A DNA stretch of 64,000 bases from Mycobacterium xenopi (GCF_009936235.1 NZ_AP022314.1:2914001-2978000), one strand, 5' to 3'; counted from the stretch's first letter, positions 25,091 through 34,876 are shown. Program-made: numbers and translations. The notes: a model not told the origin generated them from the sequence alone.

Positions 25091-26098
25091 TCACGTCGGC
25101 AGGCGGCGGTTGATCAGCAGCGCAGCCAGTCCCGCCACCGCCAGGATCAGCGAACCCAGCCGCAGCCAGCCGACGCTGGCGTCGCCCTTGATCGTCTCGT
25201 AGCCGATCTGCTGCTGCAGCGTCGAGTAAACCTGCTTGAGTTCCTGCAAGTTGGACGCGTTGTAGGCGTTGCCGCCCGAGAGCTCGGCGACCTTTTTCAT
25301 CGTGGTGTCGTCGACTGGCACCGGCTGGCGCTGGCCGTTGATCTCGACGAAACCGTACGGTGTGCCGAACGAAATCGTCGAGATCGGCACCCCCTGGTCC
25401 TTGGCGGTGCGCGCCGCGGTGAACGCGCCCTTGGGGTTGTCGGGGTTGGTCGGCACGGTTTCCTTGCCGTCGGAGAACAACACGATCCGCGCCGGCGGCG
25501 GGGTGTCGCCACCGCCGATCACCGCGCCCACGGTAGCGATGGCCTGCAACGCGGTGAAGATGCCTTCCCCGGTGGCGGTGCGGTCGGCGAACTGTAGCTT
25601 GTCCAGCGCAGCCTTGGTGGCCGCCCGGTTGGTGGTCGGTGAGACCAGCACGGTCGCAGTGCCCGCATAGGAGATCAGCCCCAGGTTGATGCCCGGGGTC
25701 AGCTCGTCGGCGAACGTCTTGGCGGCCTCCTGCGCGGCAACCATCCGGTTGGGTTCGACGTCGGTGGCCCGCATCGATTGCGAGACGTCGATGACCAGCA
25801 TCACCACCGCACGGTTGCGGGGAATCCGCACGTCATGGGTCGGGCCGGCCATCGCGATCGTCAGCAGCAGCAACGACGCCACCAACAGGGTCGCCGGCAG
25901 GTGCCGCCACCGCGTGGGCCGCCGCGGTGCGACGCTTTCCAGCAGCTCCATGTTGGCGAACCGCAGCATCCGCCGATGCCGGGCCACCTGCATGATGATG
26001 TACAGCGCGACGATGCCGAGGACGACCAGCAAAAACAGGAAAAACCACGGGTGTTCGAACCCGGACAGCGTCATCGGCCCGAGTAACGGCAGCGTCAT
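25091..26098 (-). CDS. membrane VWA-domain protein (Rv1481-like)
   Basis: A 335-residue BatA/B-type protein. Two N-terminal TM helices (about 14-38 and 64-84) are followed by a von Willebrand factor A domain (about 97-290) with the MIDAS motif DVSQSMRATD and a further Asp in LFSDGKE. A C-terminal TM ends in LLINRRLPT. With the DUF58 protein and MoxR1 ATPase encoded just upstream it forms a MoxR-DUF58-VWA module, thought to act as an envelope-linked metal-dependent chaperone system. Confidence 0.92.
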   Translation of the reverse strand: MTLPLLGPMTLSGFEHPWFFLFLLVVLGIVALYIIMQVARHRRMLRFANMELLESVAPRRPTRWRHLPATLLVASLLLLTIAMAGPTHDVRIPRNRAVVMLVIDVSQSMRATDVEPNRMVAAQEAAKTFADELTPGINLGLISYAGTATVLVSPTTNRAATKAALDKLQFADRTATGEGIFTALQAIATVGAVIGGGDTPPPARIVLFSDGKETVPTNPDNPKGAFTAARTAKDQGVPISTISFGTPYGFVEINGQRQPVPVDDTTMKKVAELSGGNAYNASNLQELKQVYSTLQQQIGYETIKGDASVGWLRLGSLILAVAGLAALLINRRLPT

Positions 26099-26114
26099 CG
26101 TAGACCGTGACCCG

Positions 26115-27080
26115 TCACTGCAGTCCTGCCAAAGCTCCCCGCCGACGCGACTCGACGAACCGGACGATGTCGGCGATCCAGTCGCGGTCGGTGCGCAGCG
26201 ACAGCAACGGCGCGCCGCACCCGCGCAGCGTTTGGGCCACCTCGGCGCGGTGAGCTGCCGCCGCCTTGGCGAAGTCGTCGCGCAGCTGCGCGTCGATGGT
26301 GAACTCGCGGATCACACCGGATTCGGCGTCTTGCAAGATGACATCGCCGACGTCGGGCAGCTCGACATCACGGGGGTCGAGCACTTCGATACCGAGCACC
26401 TCGTGCCGGCCGGCGATGGCACGCAGCGGACGCGTCCAGTTGATCGGGCCAAGGAAATCGCTGATGATCACGGCCATCCCGCGGCGTCGTTGCGGCCGCC
26501 GCAACGCGTCGATGGCGCCGGCCAGGTCACCGCGCACGCCCACCGGGGCCTTCGGCGTGGTCGCAATGGTGCGCAACAGCGTCTGCTCATGCATGCGCCC
26601 GGAGCGGGCCGGCACCCGGATCATCCGCTCGCCGTTGGAGATCAGCGCGCCCAGCCGGTTACCGCCACCGCTGTTGAGGAACGTGATCGCGGCTGCGGCC
26701 GCCACCGCCAAGTCGCGCTTCTCACAGACCGTGGTGCCGAAGTCCAGGCTCGCCGACATGTCGACCACCAGCCAGGTCTCCAGTTCCCGGTCGGCGATCA
26801 TCTCGCGCACGTGGGGGACCGTGGTGCGCGCGGTGACCGCCCAATCCATGCGGCGGACGTCGTCGCCGGGTTGATAGAGCCGCGACTCCCCCGGCTCGGT
26901 ACCCGGCCCGGGGAGCAGTCCGAGGTGGTCGCCGTGCAGCATCCCGTCGAGTTTGCGTTTGACGGTCAGCTCCAAGGTGCGCAGCGCCGCCGACAGCTTC
27001 GGGTCGTCGATCTCCCCGCGCAGCATCGACGGCGGATGATTAGCCGCGGGCTTCGCCGCAGCGGAACGAGCCTCGGTCAC
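26115..27080 (-). CDS. DUF58 protein (Rv1480-like)
   Basis: A 321-residue cytoplasmic protein with the DUF58 signature YQPGDDVRRMDWAVTARTTVPHVREM and a VWA-like fold, including DMSASLDFGT. These proteins pair with MoxR AAA+ ATPases. The GTG start overlaps the moxR1 stop (GTGA at 27080-27077), so it is translationally coupled to moxR1 and followed after 16 bases by the VWA membrane protein. Confidence 0.92.
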   Translation of the reverse strand: MTEARSAAAKPAANHPPSMLRGEIDDPKLSAALRTLELTVKRKLDGMLHGDHLGLLPGPGTEPGESRLYQPGDDVRRMDWAVTARTTVPHVREMIADRELETWLVVDMSASLDFGTTVCEKRDLAVAAAAAITFLNSGGGNRLGALISNGERMIRVPARSGRMHEQTLLRTIATTPKAPVGVRGDLAGAIDALRRPQRRRGMAVIISDFLGPINWTRPLRAIAGRHEVLGIEVLDPRDVELPDVGDVILQDAESGVIREFTIDAQLRDDFAKAAAAHRAEVAQTLRGCGAPLLSLRTDRDWIADIVRFVESRRRGALAGLQ

Positions 27081-28210
27081 CGACCGCCAGCCGCCGCCGC
27101 AGCCTGCATCACCGGCGGCACCGAATGTCCTTGCTGCGGAACAGCATTCACCTGCGGCAAGGCAACCGTCTGCAGGACCCGGTTGATGACGATCTCCGGT
27201 GAGATCTCGTCGGCGAGCGCGTCGTAGGTGAGCACCAGCCGGTGCCGCAGCACGTCGGGAATGACTTCGATGACGTCCTGGGGGATCACGTAGTCGCGGC
27301 CGCGCACCAGCGCCAGCGAGCGGGCGGCGGCGATGATGCCCAGCGAGGCGCGCGGCGACGCGCCGAACGCGACCCAGCTCTTGACGTCGTTCATGCCCAG
27401 CTGCTCGGGGTGGCGGGTGGCGGTGACCACGCGCACCACATAGTCGACCAGCGCGTGGTGGACGAAGTTGTTGGCCGCGATGTCCTGCAGCCGCAACAGG
27501 TCACCGGTCTGCAGCACCTGCTTGGGTGTCGGCGGGGTGACACCCATCCGGTAGATGATCTCGCGCTCTTCTTCCGGTGACGGGTAGCCGACGTTGATCT
27601 TGAACAGGAAACGGTCACGCTGCGCTTCCGGCAGCGGGTAGACGCCCTCGTGCTCGATCGGGTTCTGGGTCGCCATGACCAAAAACGGGTTGGGCATGGG
27701 GAAGGTCTTGCCGCCGATGGACACGTGGCGTTCCTGCATGACCTCCAGCAACGCCGACTGCACCTTGGCCGGGGCCCGGTTGATTTCGTCGGCGAGCAGG
27801 AAGTTGACCACCACCGGGCCCAGCTCGGTGTCGAACTCCTCCTTGCCCTGCCGGTAGATGCGGGTACCGATGATGTCGGTGGGCACCAGGTCGGGCGTGA
27901 ACTGGATGCGGGCGAAGGTCCCGCCGACCACCCGGGCGAAGGTCTCCACCGCCAGGGTCTTGGCCACCCCGGGCACACCTTCGAGCAGCACGTGCCCCTT
28001 GGACAGCAACCCGACCAGCATCCGCTCGACGAGCTGGTCCTGGCCGACGATGATCCGCTTGACCTCGAAGATGGCCCGCTCGAGGGTGTGCACCTCGGCG
28101 GCCAGCCCGTTGCCGCCGGCCGGCGGCGCCGCGTGCGCCGGGGATGTCGGGGGCCCGCTCGGGCCGGGGTAACCGCTGGCGCCCGGGGGCGGTCCACCTG
28201 GTGATGTCAT
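27077..28210 (-). CDS. moxR1: MoxR-family AAA+ ATPase
   Basis: A 377-residue MoxR ATPase. A Gly/Pro-rich N-terminus (1-33) precedes the AAA+ core with Walker A GVPGVAKT at 78-85, Walker B LLADEINRAP, sensor 1 MATQNP and an arginine-finger region EAQRDRFLF. It probably remodels or activates substrates together with the VWA protein. The ATG at 28210 has GGAAAG upstream and matches the M. tuberculosis length; an in-frame upstream start would add seven residues. First gene of the moxR1-DUF58-VWA operon, 133 bases after ripB. Confidence 0.95.
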   Translation of the reverse strand: MTSPGGPPPGASGYPGPSGPPTSPAHAAPPAGGNGLAAEVHTLERAIFEVKRIIVGQDQLVERMLVGLLSKGHVLLEGVPGVAKTLAVETFARVVGGTFARIQFTPDLVPTDIIGTRIYRQGKEEFDTELGPVVVNFLLADEINRAPAKVQSALLEVMQERHVSIGGKTFPMPNPFLVMATQNPIEHEGVYPLPEAQRDRFLFKINVGYPSPEEEREIIYRMGVTPPTPKQVLQTGDLLRLQDIAANNFVHHALVDYVVRVVTATRHPEQLGMNDVKSWVAFGASPRASLGIIAAARSLALVRGRDYVIPQDVIEVIPDVLRHRLVLTYDALADEISPEIVINRVLQTVALPQVNAVPQQGHSVPPVMQAAAAAGGR

Positions 28211-28343
28211 CGACTTTCCTTCACGGCTCAACCTTCACAGCTCCATCAGACATGAGTGCCGACACGACCGGCGTCGCGGGGGCAGCAGCATGCCCTCGTC
28301 CAACTATTCCAGGCCACCGGGATTCCGTCGACGTGACCGGGTC

Positions 28344-29063
28344 TCAGTACTCGATGATGCGGGTGACATACGGCGTCATCCCTTCCGTGCGCACGGGGCT
28401 GACGGTGACTTTGCCGGCGATGCTGGACGCTTCCAGCATCTGCCCGTTGCCCAGGTAGAGGGTGACGTGCTGGCTGCCGCCCGGACCGTAAAAGATCAAG
28501 TCCCCTCGCTTGGCCTGCGACGGCGGGACGTGCCGGCCGGCGTTGTACTGATCACCGGAAAACCGGGGAATCAGCACGCCCACCCCGGCGAAGGCATATC
28601 GGGTCAGCCCCGAACAGTCGAACCCGACCGTGTCCGCGCCGGAATCGACGCCGCGGCTGGGGCCTTGCAGGGTGCCGCCACCCCAGGAATACGGCACCCC
28701 CAGCTGCGAGCTGGCCCGACGGATCACGTACTCGACGGCCTGACGACCGTACACCCGCGGAATTCTGCTCGGACTGGTGTTGTTGCCGCCACCCCCGCCG
28801 GCACCGCCCCCACCGATACCGAGGCTGCCCAAAAACTTGCGGCCCAGGTCCAACGTGGTCTGGGTGGCCTGGGCGGTGGCCGCGATAGAAGCGTTGGCGA
28901 TCGCCACCGGGTCGCCTGGTGCGCCCGCGCTGGGCACCTTGGGCAGCGTCGGGTCCCACTGGGCGTCGTCGGCTTCGGCCGGGCTTGCCAACGCGACCAG
29001 CAGCCCGATCACCGCGAGCACCGGCCAGGCCAGCGTCAGTCGGCGAAACCCTTTGTGGCGCAT
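28344..29063 (-). CDS. ripB: NlpC/P60 peptidoglycan endopeptidase RipB
   Basis: A 239-residue exported hydrolase. The signal peptide (about 1-29) ends near SPAEAD. The NlpC/P60 domain (about 115-239) has catalytic Cys in GFDCSGL, His in GSQHVTLYLG and a third polar residue near the end. It cuts the peptide stem of peptidoglycan between D-iGlu and mDAP. ATG 29063 corresponds to the M. tuberculosis start; ATG 29075 in the same frame is possible. It follows ripA by 13 bases and lacks the coiled-coil of RipA. Confidence 0.93.
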   Translation of the reverse strand: MRHKGFRRLTLAWPVLAVIGLLVALASPAEADDAQWDPTLPKVPSAGAPGDPVAIANASIAATAQATQTTLDLGRKFLGSLGIGGGGAGGGGGNNTSPSRIPRVYGRQAVEYVIRRASSQLGVPYSWGGGTLQGPSRGVDSGADTVGFDCSGLTRYAFAGVGVLIPRFSGDQYNAGRHVPPSQAKRGDLIFYGPGGSQHVTLYLGNGQMLEASSIAGKVTVSPVRTEGMTPYVTRIIEY

Positions 29064-29076
29064 CACGATTCCCATG

Positions 29077-30489
29077 TCAAAACTCGATGTAGCGGACCAC
29101 GTAGGGCGTCATGCCGCTGGTTCGCACCGGCGCCACCCGCACCCTCAAGCCGACGTCGGGGGCCTCGAGCATCTGCCCGTCACCGAGGTAGAGCGTCACG
29201 TGCTGGCTGCCGCCGGGGCCGTAGAAGATCACGTCGCCGCGACGCATCTGGGCAGACGGGATCTTGCGGCCGAGGTTGTACTGGGAACCGGAGTAGTGCG
29301 GCAGCTTGATGCCCACCCCGGCGAACGAATAGAGAATCAGCCCCGAGCAGTCGAAGCCCACGGTGTCGGCTCCCGAGCCGATGCCCCGGCTCGGGCCCGC
29401 GGCGGTCCCACCACCCCACGAGTACGGCACCCCCAGCTGCGAGAGCCCGCGGCGAATCACGTATTCGGAGGCCTGCCGGCCGTACACCCGCGGGATGCGC
29501 CCGTTGGTGATCCCGGTGTCGTTGGGCTTGAGGATGCCCAGCTTCTGCAGGAAGCTGCGGCCCATGTTGGCCGTGACCTGCGACGACGTCGCCGAAATCC
29601 CCAGGACGGTGTTGATGATCGCGATGGGGTCGCCGGGGACGTTGGCGCTGGGCACCATCGGCAGGGTGGGATCCCACTCCCCGTCCCACTGCCTGGAATC
29701 GCTGGGCCGTGCCGTGGCCGGCCCGCCCGGATCCCACCGATCACGAGGCCGGGGGACGGCGCCGCCGGCGGGTGCCGACCAAGTGCGGGCCGCCTCGAGC
29801 CTGGCTTGGGCCGCGTCGCGTTCGGCGGCCAGGCGACGGGCTTCGGCCTGTTGCTCGCCGAACTTGCGCTGGGCGGCGGTGAGGGCGGACACCGCGGCGT
29901 CCTGGCTGGACTGCGCCTCGGCCGCGGCCCGATCCGCCTTCTGCTTGGCCAGCCGAGCCGCCGACTCCTTGTTGACCTGCTCGGTGCGGGCCCGCAGCAG
30001 GTTGGCCATCGCCTGCTGGGAGCTGGCGGCCAGGGTACGGCCGGCGCTTGCGGTGGCGATGATGTCTTCGGGGCCGGTCGCGGTCAGATAGCTGTTGGAC
30101 GGACCGTTGACGTAAGTGGCCGCCGCGAAGGTGTCGAATCGCCGTTGGGCAGCGGCAATTGCCGCGTCGGCGTCCTTCACCGCCTGCTGACTGACCTCAA
30201 CGTCATGTTGCGCCGCGGCGGCGTTGTCGCGCGCGGTCTGCACGTCGACCAGCGCCTTGTTGACGCTTTCCTGTTCGGCCTGAATGGCGGCACGCAGGTC
30301 CTCCAGGCGCTGGTTGGCCTTGGCCACCTCAGCGATCAGCGCAGGCAGCGAGTCGCTGCCGCCGCCCGGTTCAGCGGCGGCCAGCCCGGGCGTGCCCAGC
30401 AGCAGGGCAGCGCTGAGCACCGCGGCCACGGCCCGCCGGGCAACCCGGGCCGCCAGTCGGAAAGACGAGCCGCGGCGGATGCGTCTCAT
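29077..30489 (-). CDS. ripA: NlpC/P60 peptidoglycan endopeptidase RipA
   Basis: A 470-residue septal hydrolase. A long signal peptide (about 1-40, ending LAAAEP) precedes a coiled-coil inhibitory domain (about 50-245, rich in Ala/Gln/Glu/Lys heptads), a Pro/Gly linker (about 245-285) and the NlpC/P60 domain (about 340-470). Catalytic Cys lies in GFDCSGL and His in GSQHVTLYLGDG. It separates daughter cells with RpfB and is activated by cleavage of the coiled-coil region. The ATG at 30489 follows a CCATAGGAG ribosome-binding segment that can pair with upstream sequence (see 30503-30606). Confidence 0.95.
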   Translation of the reverse strand: MRRIRRGSSFRLAARVARRAVAAVLSAALLLGTPGLAAAEPGGGSDSLPALIAEVAKANQRLEDLRAAIQAEQESVNKALVDVQTARDNAAAAQHDVEVSQQAVKDADAAIAAAQRRFDTFAAATYVNGPSNSYLTATGPEDIIATASAGRTLAASSQQAMANLLRARTEQVNKESAARLAKQKADRAAAEAQSSQDAAVSALTAAQRKFGEQQAEARRLAAERDAAQARLEAARTWSAPAGGAVPRPRDRWDPGGPATARPSDSRQWDGEWDPTLPMVPSANVPGDPIAIINTVLGISATSSQVTANMGRSFLQKLGILKPNDTGITNGRIPRVYGRQASEYVIRRGLSQLGVPYSWGGGTAAGPSRGIGSGADTVGFDCSGLILYSFAGVGIKLPHYSGSQYNLGRKIPSAQMRRGDVIFYGPGGSQHVTLYLGDGQMLEAPDVGLRVRVAPVRTSGMTPYVVRYIEF

Positions 30490-30502
30490 TCGACTCGGGT
30501 CT

Positions 30503-30606
30503 CCTATGGCTCAGCGCAGGCGGATGACGCCAGCCGCAGTAATAACTGCAGGCACGATTCACAACAACGGCACCACTTGCACCATAGGTCACAGACGACC
30601 CTATGG
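30503..30606 (-). promoter_or_regulatory. ripA leader: hairpin and competing Shine-Dalgarno pairing
   Basis: On the minus strand CCATAGG (30606-30600) and CCTATGG (30588-30582) form a stem of at least seven pairs. A second CCATAGG (30509-30503), part of the ripA ribosome-binding site CCATAGGAG, could pair with the same CCTATGG. The plus strand also has two GTCACA repeats (30588-30593 and 30615-30620), of the kind seen at OmpR-family targets. The upstream CCATAGG could instead be part of a -10 element (TAGGGT), so an RNA switch is only a hypothesis. Confidence 0.4.
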
Positions 30607-30681
30607 AAACTTTAGTCACAAACTACAGCGCGGTACGTTGACGACTCGTGACCGAACGGTGACTTAGCGCGATGAAGGCGG

Positions 30682-31263
30682 TCAGGCGTGAACGTCGGCG
30701 CCGTCCGCGCGCGCTTCGGCGTCGGGTGGCGCGGTCACGGATCGCTTGCTGCGCACCTGCAGGATTCGGGCGCCGACAGCGGCCAGGAGCACCCCGATCA
30801 CCACCACGATCGTGAACGCCGTCCACGGAAACTGCGGAGTGGTCAGTTCGTGCAGAAAATTCTGCGCAGATTGCACCGCATTACCGGTCTTGGCGTTGTC
30901 TTCCCCGATCTCCAGCGTCGCTCGCGGAAAGTGGGTGCTATAGCTGCCAACGTGCGACGGGCTCAGCACCAAAACCGTGGCATCCGGGTGGCTGCTGCCA
31001 ATCACCGTGGCAACGTCCCGCAATGGGGTGTCCATCGGCGGGTTGCGGTCGAGAACCACGATCTTCAGGTCGATGCCGTCCTTGCGTGCCTGGTCGATCA
31101 CTTGGCGCAAGCCGGGAACGTCGGCGGGCGGCGCGCTGATGCCCTCGGCCGCGACGGCGACTTTGACCAGAGCCAGGCACTGGTCGGGCGGGGTGGACGG
31201 ATCGGCACCGACGGTGCTGCAGATTTCCCCGGGGATGTACAGCGGCGCGTCCAGCGTGGTCAC
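30682..31263 (-). CDS. membrane protein with TPM-like extracytoplasmic domain (Rv1476-like)
   Basis: A 193-residue protein. The domain LDAPLYIPGEICSTVGADP...VLVLSPSHVGSYSTHFPRATLE (about 5-140) precedes a single TM helix (FTIVVVIGVLLAAVGARIL, about 150-172) and a basic tail. This matches Rv1476 between ripA and acn, recently studied as a cell-wall/metal-homeostasis-related protein. I chose the GTG at 31263 because a TACCGT -10-like element lies just before it, suggesting leaderless translation. Longer in-frame starts reach 31401 but look unlike the family. Confidence 0.8.
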   Translation of the reverse strand: MTTLDAPLYIPGEICSTVGADPSTPPDQCLALVKVAVAAEGISAPPADVPGLRQVIDQARKDGIDLKIVVLDRNPPMDTPLRDVATVIGSSHPDATVLVLSPSHVGSYSTHFPRATLEIGEDNAKTGNAVQSAQNFLHELTTPQFPWTAFTIVVVIGVLLAAVGARILQVRSKRSVTAPPDAEARADGADVHA

Positions 31264-31474
31264 GGTCCAAAACGGTACGCGACCACCACCCGAACGATGA
31301 TCCGGGACCCGCAGCAGCCGCCTGCGTGGCATCGAATGGCGGGCAGGACAAGACTGGACGATATCCGCGCCAGCATGCGGTCGCGCCGAATTGCAGGACA
31401 AGCGTACTGTTAATGTGGCACGGAACCGCCGGCACGGCCCGTCGGCGGCGGAGAACTAAATCTGGGGAGTAGAT

Positions 31475-34300
31475 GTGACGACAGAGTCGGTGAATTCGTT
31501 CGGAGCCCGCAGCACCCTCAACGTCGGGGACAACAGTTACCAGATCTACCGCCTCGACGCGGTGCCCGGAACCGAGAAGCTCCCTTACAGTCTCAAAGTT
31601 CTCGCCGAAAACCTGTTGCGCAACGAGGACGGCCGCAACATCACCACCGACCACATCGACGCGATCGCACGCTGGGATCCCAAAGCCGAGCCCAGCGTCG
31701 AAATCCAATACACGCCCGCCCGCGTCGTGATGCAGGACTTTACCGGGGTGCCGTGCATCGTCGACCTGGCGACCATGCGTGAGGCGGTCGTCGACCTCGG
31801 CGGAGATCCCGAAAAGGTCAATCCGCTGGCCCCGGCCGATCTGGTGATCGACCACTCGGTAATCGCGGATCTGTTCGGTCGTGCCGACGCATTCGAGCGC
31901 AACGTCGAGATCGAATACCAGCGCAACGGCGAGCGCTACCAGTTCTTGCGTTGGGGTCAGGGCGCTTTCCGAAATTTCAAGGTGGTGCCGCCGGGTACCG
32001 GGATCGTGCATCAGGTCAACATTGAATACCTGGCCCGCGTCGTGATAGCCCGCGCTGACGGCGCGGGAAAACTCACCGCCTACCCGGACACGTGCGTCGG
32101 CACCGACTCGCACACCACGATGGTCAACGGCCTGGGTGTTTTGGGCTGGGGTGTGGGCGGCATCGAGGCCGAAGCCGCGATGCTGGGTCAGCCGGTGTCG
32201 ATGCTGATCCCGCGGGTGGTCGGGTTCAAGCTGACCGGTGAGATTCAGCCGGGCGTCACGGCCACCGACGTCGTCCTCACGGTCACCGAGATGCTGCGCA
32301 AGCATGGTGTGGTCGGCAAGTTCGTCGAGTTCTACGGCGAGGGTGTGGCTGAAGTGCCGCTGGCCAACCGCGCCACGCTGGGTAACATGAGTCCCGAATT
32401 CGGTTCCACCGCAGCGATTTTCCCGATCGACCAGGAAACCATCGACTACCTGCGGTTCACCGGGCGCAACGAGGAACAGCTTGCGCTGGTCGAGGCCTAC
32501 GCCAAGGAGCAGGGCATGTGGCACGATCCCGCCCACCAGCCGGCGTACTCGGAGTATCTGGAGCTCAACCTGTCCGACGTGGTTCCCTCGATCGCGGGGC
32601 CGAAGCGCCCGCAAGACCGCATCGCGCTATCCGAGGCGAAATCAGTTTTCCGCAAGACACTTCCGAACTATGTCGGCGCCCACCAGGTGGCACCGCATTC
32701 CAAGCTTGACGAAGTCGTCGAGGAGACCTTCCCGGCCAGCGACCCGGGGCAGCTGACATTCGCCGACGACAACACCGACGTGGTGCAATCGGCCGCCGCC
32801 GGTGCGAACGGCCGGGTGAGCAAGCCGGTGCGGGTGAAGTCGGACGAGCTGGGCGAGTTCGTGCTCGACCATGGCGCGGTGGTGATCGCCGCGGTCACGT
32901 CGTGCACCAACACCTCCAACCCGGAGGTGATGCTGGGCGCGGCGCTGCTGGCCCGCAACGCTGTGGAAAAGGGCTTGGCCTCCAAGCCGTGGGTGAAGAC
33001 GACGATGGCGCCTGGCTCGCAGGTGGTGCACGACTACTACGAAAAGGCCGGACTATGGCCGTATCTGGAAAAGCTCGGCTTCTATCTGGTGGGCTACGGC
33101 TGCACGACCTGCATCGGCAACTCGGGTCCGCTGCCCGAGGAAATCTCGAAGGCCGTCAACGATAATGACCTTTCGGTGGCCGCGGTGCTTTCGGGCAACC
33201 GCAATTTCGAGGGCCGCATCAACCCCGATGTGAAAATGAACTACCTGGCGTCGCCGCCCTTGGTGATCGCCTACGCGCTGGCCGGCACCATGGACTTCGA
33301 CTTCGAGACCGAGCCGCTGGGCAAAGACCACGACGGCAACGACGTCTATCTGCGTGACATCTGGCCGTCGCAGAAGGACGTCTCCGATACCATCGCCTCG
33401 GCGATCAACCAGGAGATGTTCGTCAAGAACTACGCCGACGTGTTCAAGGGTGACGAGCGGTGGCGCAATTTGCCGACGCCGAGCGGCAAGACGTTCGACT
33501 GGGACCCGAATTCGACGTATGTGCGCAAGCCGCCGTATTTTGACGGGATGGCCGCCGAACCGCAACCCGTGCGCGACATCACCGGTGCTCGGGTGCTAGC
33601 GCTGTTGGGCGATTCGGTGACCACCGACCATATTTCGCCGGCGGGCAGCATCAAACCCGGCACGCCGGCGGCGCAATACCTCGACGAACACGGCGTCGCG
33701 CGCAAGGATTACAACTCTTACGGCTCTCGCCGCGGCAATCACGAGGTGATGATCCGCGGCACGTTCGCCAATATCCGGCTTCGTAACTTGCTGCTCGACG
33801 ATGTTGCAGGCGGCTACACTCGCGACTTCACCAGAGAAGGTGGGCCGCAAGCGTTCATCTATGACGCTGCGCAAAACTATGCGGCCCAAGGTATTCCGCT
33901 GGTGGTGCTGGGCGGCAAGGAGTACGGCTCCGGCTCGTCGCGCGACTGGGCAGCCAAGGGCACCGCGCTGCTGGGGGTGCGCGCGGTGATTGCCGAGTCA
34001 TTCGAGCGCATCCATCGCTCCAACCTGATCGGCATGGGTGTGATTCCGCTGCAGTTCCCGCAGGGCAAGTCGGCCTCCTCGCTGGGGCTGGACGGCACCG
34101 AGGTTTTCGACGTCACCGGTATCGAGACGATCAACGACGGCAAGACCCCGAAGACGGTGCGCGTCAAAGCCACCAAACCCGGCGGCAATTCGGTCGAGTT
34201 CGACGCGGTGGTGCGCATCGACACTCCCGGTGAGGCCGACTACTACCGCAACGGCGGGATCTTGCAGTTCGTGCTGCGCAACATGCTGAAGTCCAGCTAA
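31475..34300 (+). CDS. acn: aconitate hydratase A
   Basis: A 941-residue monomeric [4Fe-4S] aconitase of the AcnA/IRP type, converting citrate to isocitrate. Cluster cysteines are in TSCTNTSNP and GYGCTTCIGNSG. The swivel domain (about 700-941) includes GDSVTTDHISPAGSI and GSGSSRDWAAKG. The GTG at 31475 follows GGGGAG; the ATG two bases earlier is out of frame. A TetR regulator follows 12 bases downstream, an arrangement also known for acn-acnR in Corynebacterium, suggesting feedback control. It depends on the suf operon at 41-48 kb for its cluster. Confidence 0.97.
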   Translation: MTTESVNSFGARSTLNVGDNSYQIYRLDAVPGTEKLPYSLKVLAENLLRNEDGRNITTDHIDAIARWDPKAEPSVEIQYTPARVVMQDFTGVPCIVDLATMREAVVDLGGDPEKVNPLAPADLVIDHSVIADLFGRADAFERNVEIEYQRNGERYQFLRWGQGAFRNFKVVPPGTGIVHQVNIEYLARVVIARADGAGKLTAYPDTCVGTDSHTTMVNGLGVLGWGVGGIEAEAAMLGQPVSMLIPRVVGFKLTGEIQPGVTATDVVLTVTEMLRKHGVVGKFVEFYGEGVAEVPLANRATLGNMSPEFGSTAAIFPIDQETIDYLRFTGRNEEQLALVEAYAKEQGMWHDPAHQPAYSEYLELNLSDVVPSIAGPKRPQDRIALSEAKSVFRKTLPNYVGAHQVAPHSKLDEVVEETFPASDPGQLTFADDNTDVVQSAAAGANGRVSKPVRVKSDELGEFVLDHGAVVIAAVTSCTNTSNPEVMLGAALLARNAVEKGLASKPWVKTTMAPGSQVVHDYYEKAGLWPYLEKLGFYLVGYGCTTCIGNSGPLPEEISKAVNDNDLSVAAVLSGNRNFEGRINPDVKMNYLASPPLVIAYALAGTMDFDFETEPLGKDHDGNDVYLRDIWPSQKDVSDTIASAINQEMFVKNYADVFKGDERWRNLPTPSGKTFDWDPNSTYVRKPPYFDGMAAEPQPVRDITGARVLALLGDSVTTDHISPAGSIKPGTPAAQYLDEHGVARKDYNSYGSRRGNHEVMIRGTFANIRLRNLLLDDVAGGYTRDFTREGGPQAFIYDAAQNYAAQGIPLVVLGGKEYGSGSSRDWAAKGTALLGVRAVIAESFERIHRSNLIGMGVIPLQFPQGKSASSLGLDGTEVFDVTGIETINDGKTPKTVRVKATKPGGNSVEFDAVVRIDTPGEADYYRNGGILQFVLRNMLKSS

Positions 34301-34312
34301 CGCAGGTGACCC

Positions 34313-34876
34313 GTGCCCAAAGTCAGCGCGGACCACTTGGCGGCCCGCCGGCGTCAAATCCTCGACGGTGCTCGACGCTGCTTCGCCGAATACGGTTACG
34401 ACAAGGCCACAGTACGCCGCCTGGAACAGGCTGTCGGATTGTCGCGGGGCGCGATTTTTCACCATTTCCGCGACAAGGACACACTGTTTTTCGAGCTGGC
34501 CCGCGAGGACGCCGAGCGGATGGCGGCGGTCGCGTCGCGCGAGGGACTGATCCAGGTAATGCGTGACATGCTCGCCGCGCCAGACCAATTCGACTGGCTT
34601 GCAACGCGTTTAGAGATTGCACGCAAGTTGCGTAACGACCCGGCTTTCAGTCGCGGATGGCGGGAACGATCGGCGGAACTAGCGGCGGCGACAACCGAAC
34701 GGCTGCGCCGGCAAAAGCAGGCGGGTCGGCTGCGCGACGACGTCCCCGGCGAGGTGCTGCAGTGCTACCTGGACCTGATTCTTGACGGATTGGTGGCGCG
34801 GCTCGCGGCCGGTGAAGACCCGCAGCGTCTGACCGCCGTCCTGGATCTGGTCGAGCACTCCGTGCGGCAGGGCTAG
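34313..34876 (+). CDS. TetR-family regulator (AcnR-like, Rv1474c)
   Basis: A 187-residue TetR protein. The helix-turn-helix is at about 15-60 (ATVRRLEQAVGLSRGAIFHHF), followed by a short helical effector domain. Position directly after acn on the same strand, with a 12-base gap and a GTG start, matches AcnR of Corynebacterium, which represses acn and binds citrate-Mg2+. By homology it probably represses the acn promoter at 31264-31474. That promoter should contain its operator, but I could not pick out a convincing palindrome. Confidence 0.85.
   Translation: MPKVSADHLAARRRQILDGARRCFAEYGYDKATVRRLEQAVGLSRGAIFHHFRDKDTLFFELAREDAERMAAVASREGLIQVMRDMLAAPDQFDWLATRLEIARKLRNDPAFSRGWRERSAELAAATTERLRRQKQAGRLRDDVPGEVLQCYLDLILDGLVARLAAGEDPQRLTAVLDLVEHSVRQG

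Noticed and set aside
30938..32614. 558-codon minus-strand open frame
   Set aside because: Most of it is antisense to acn; the in-register end only shares the Rv1476-like region in another frame.
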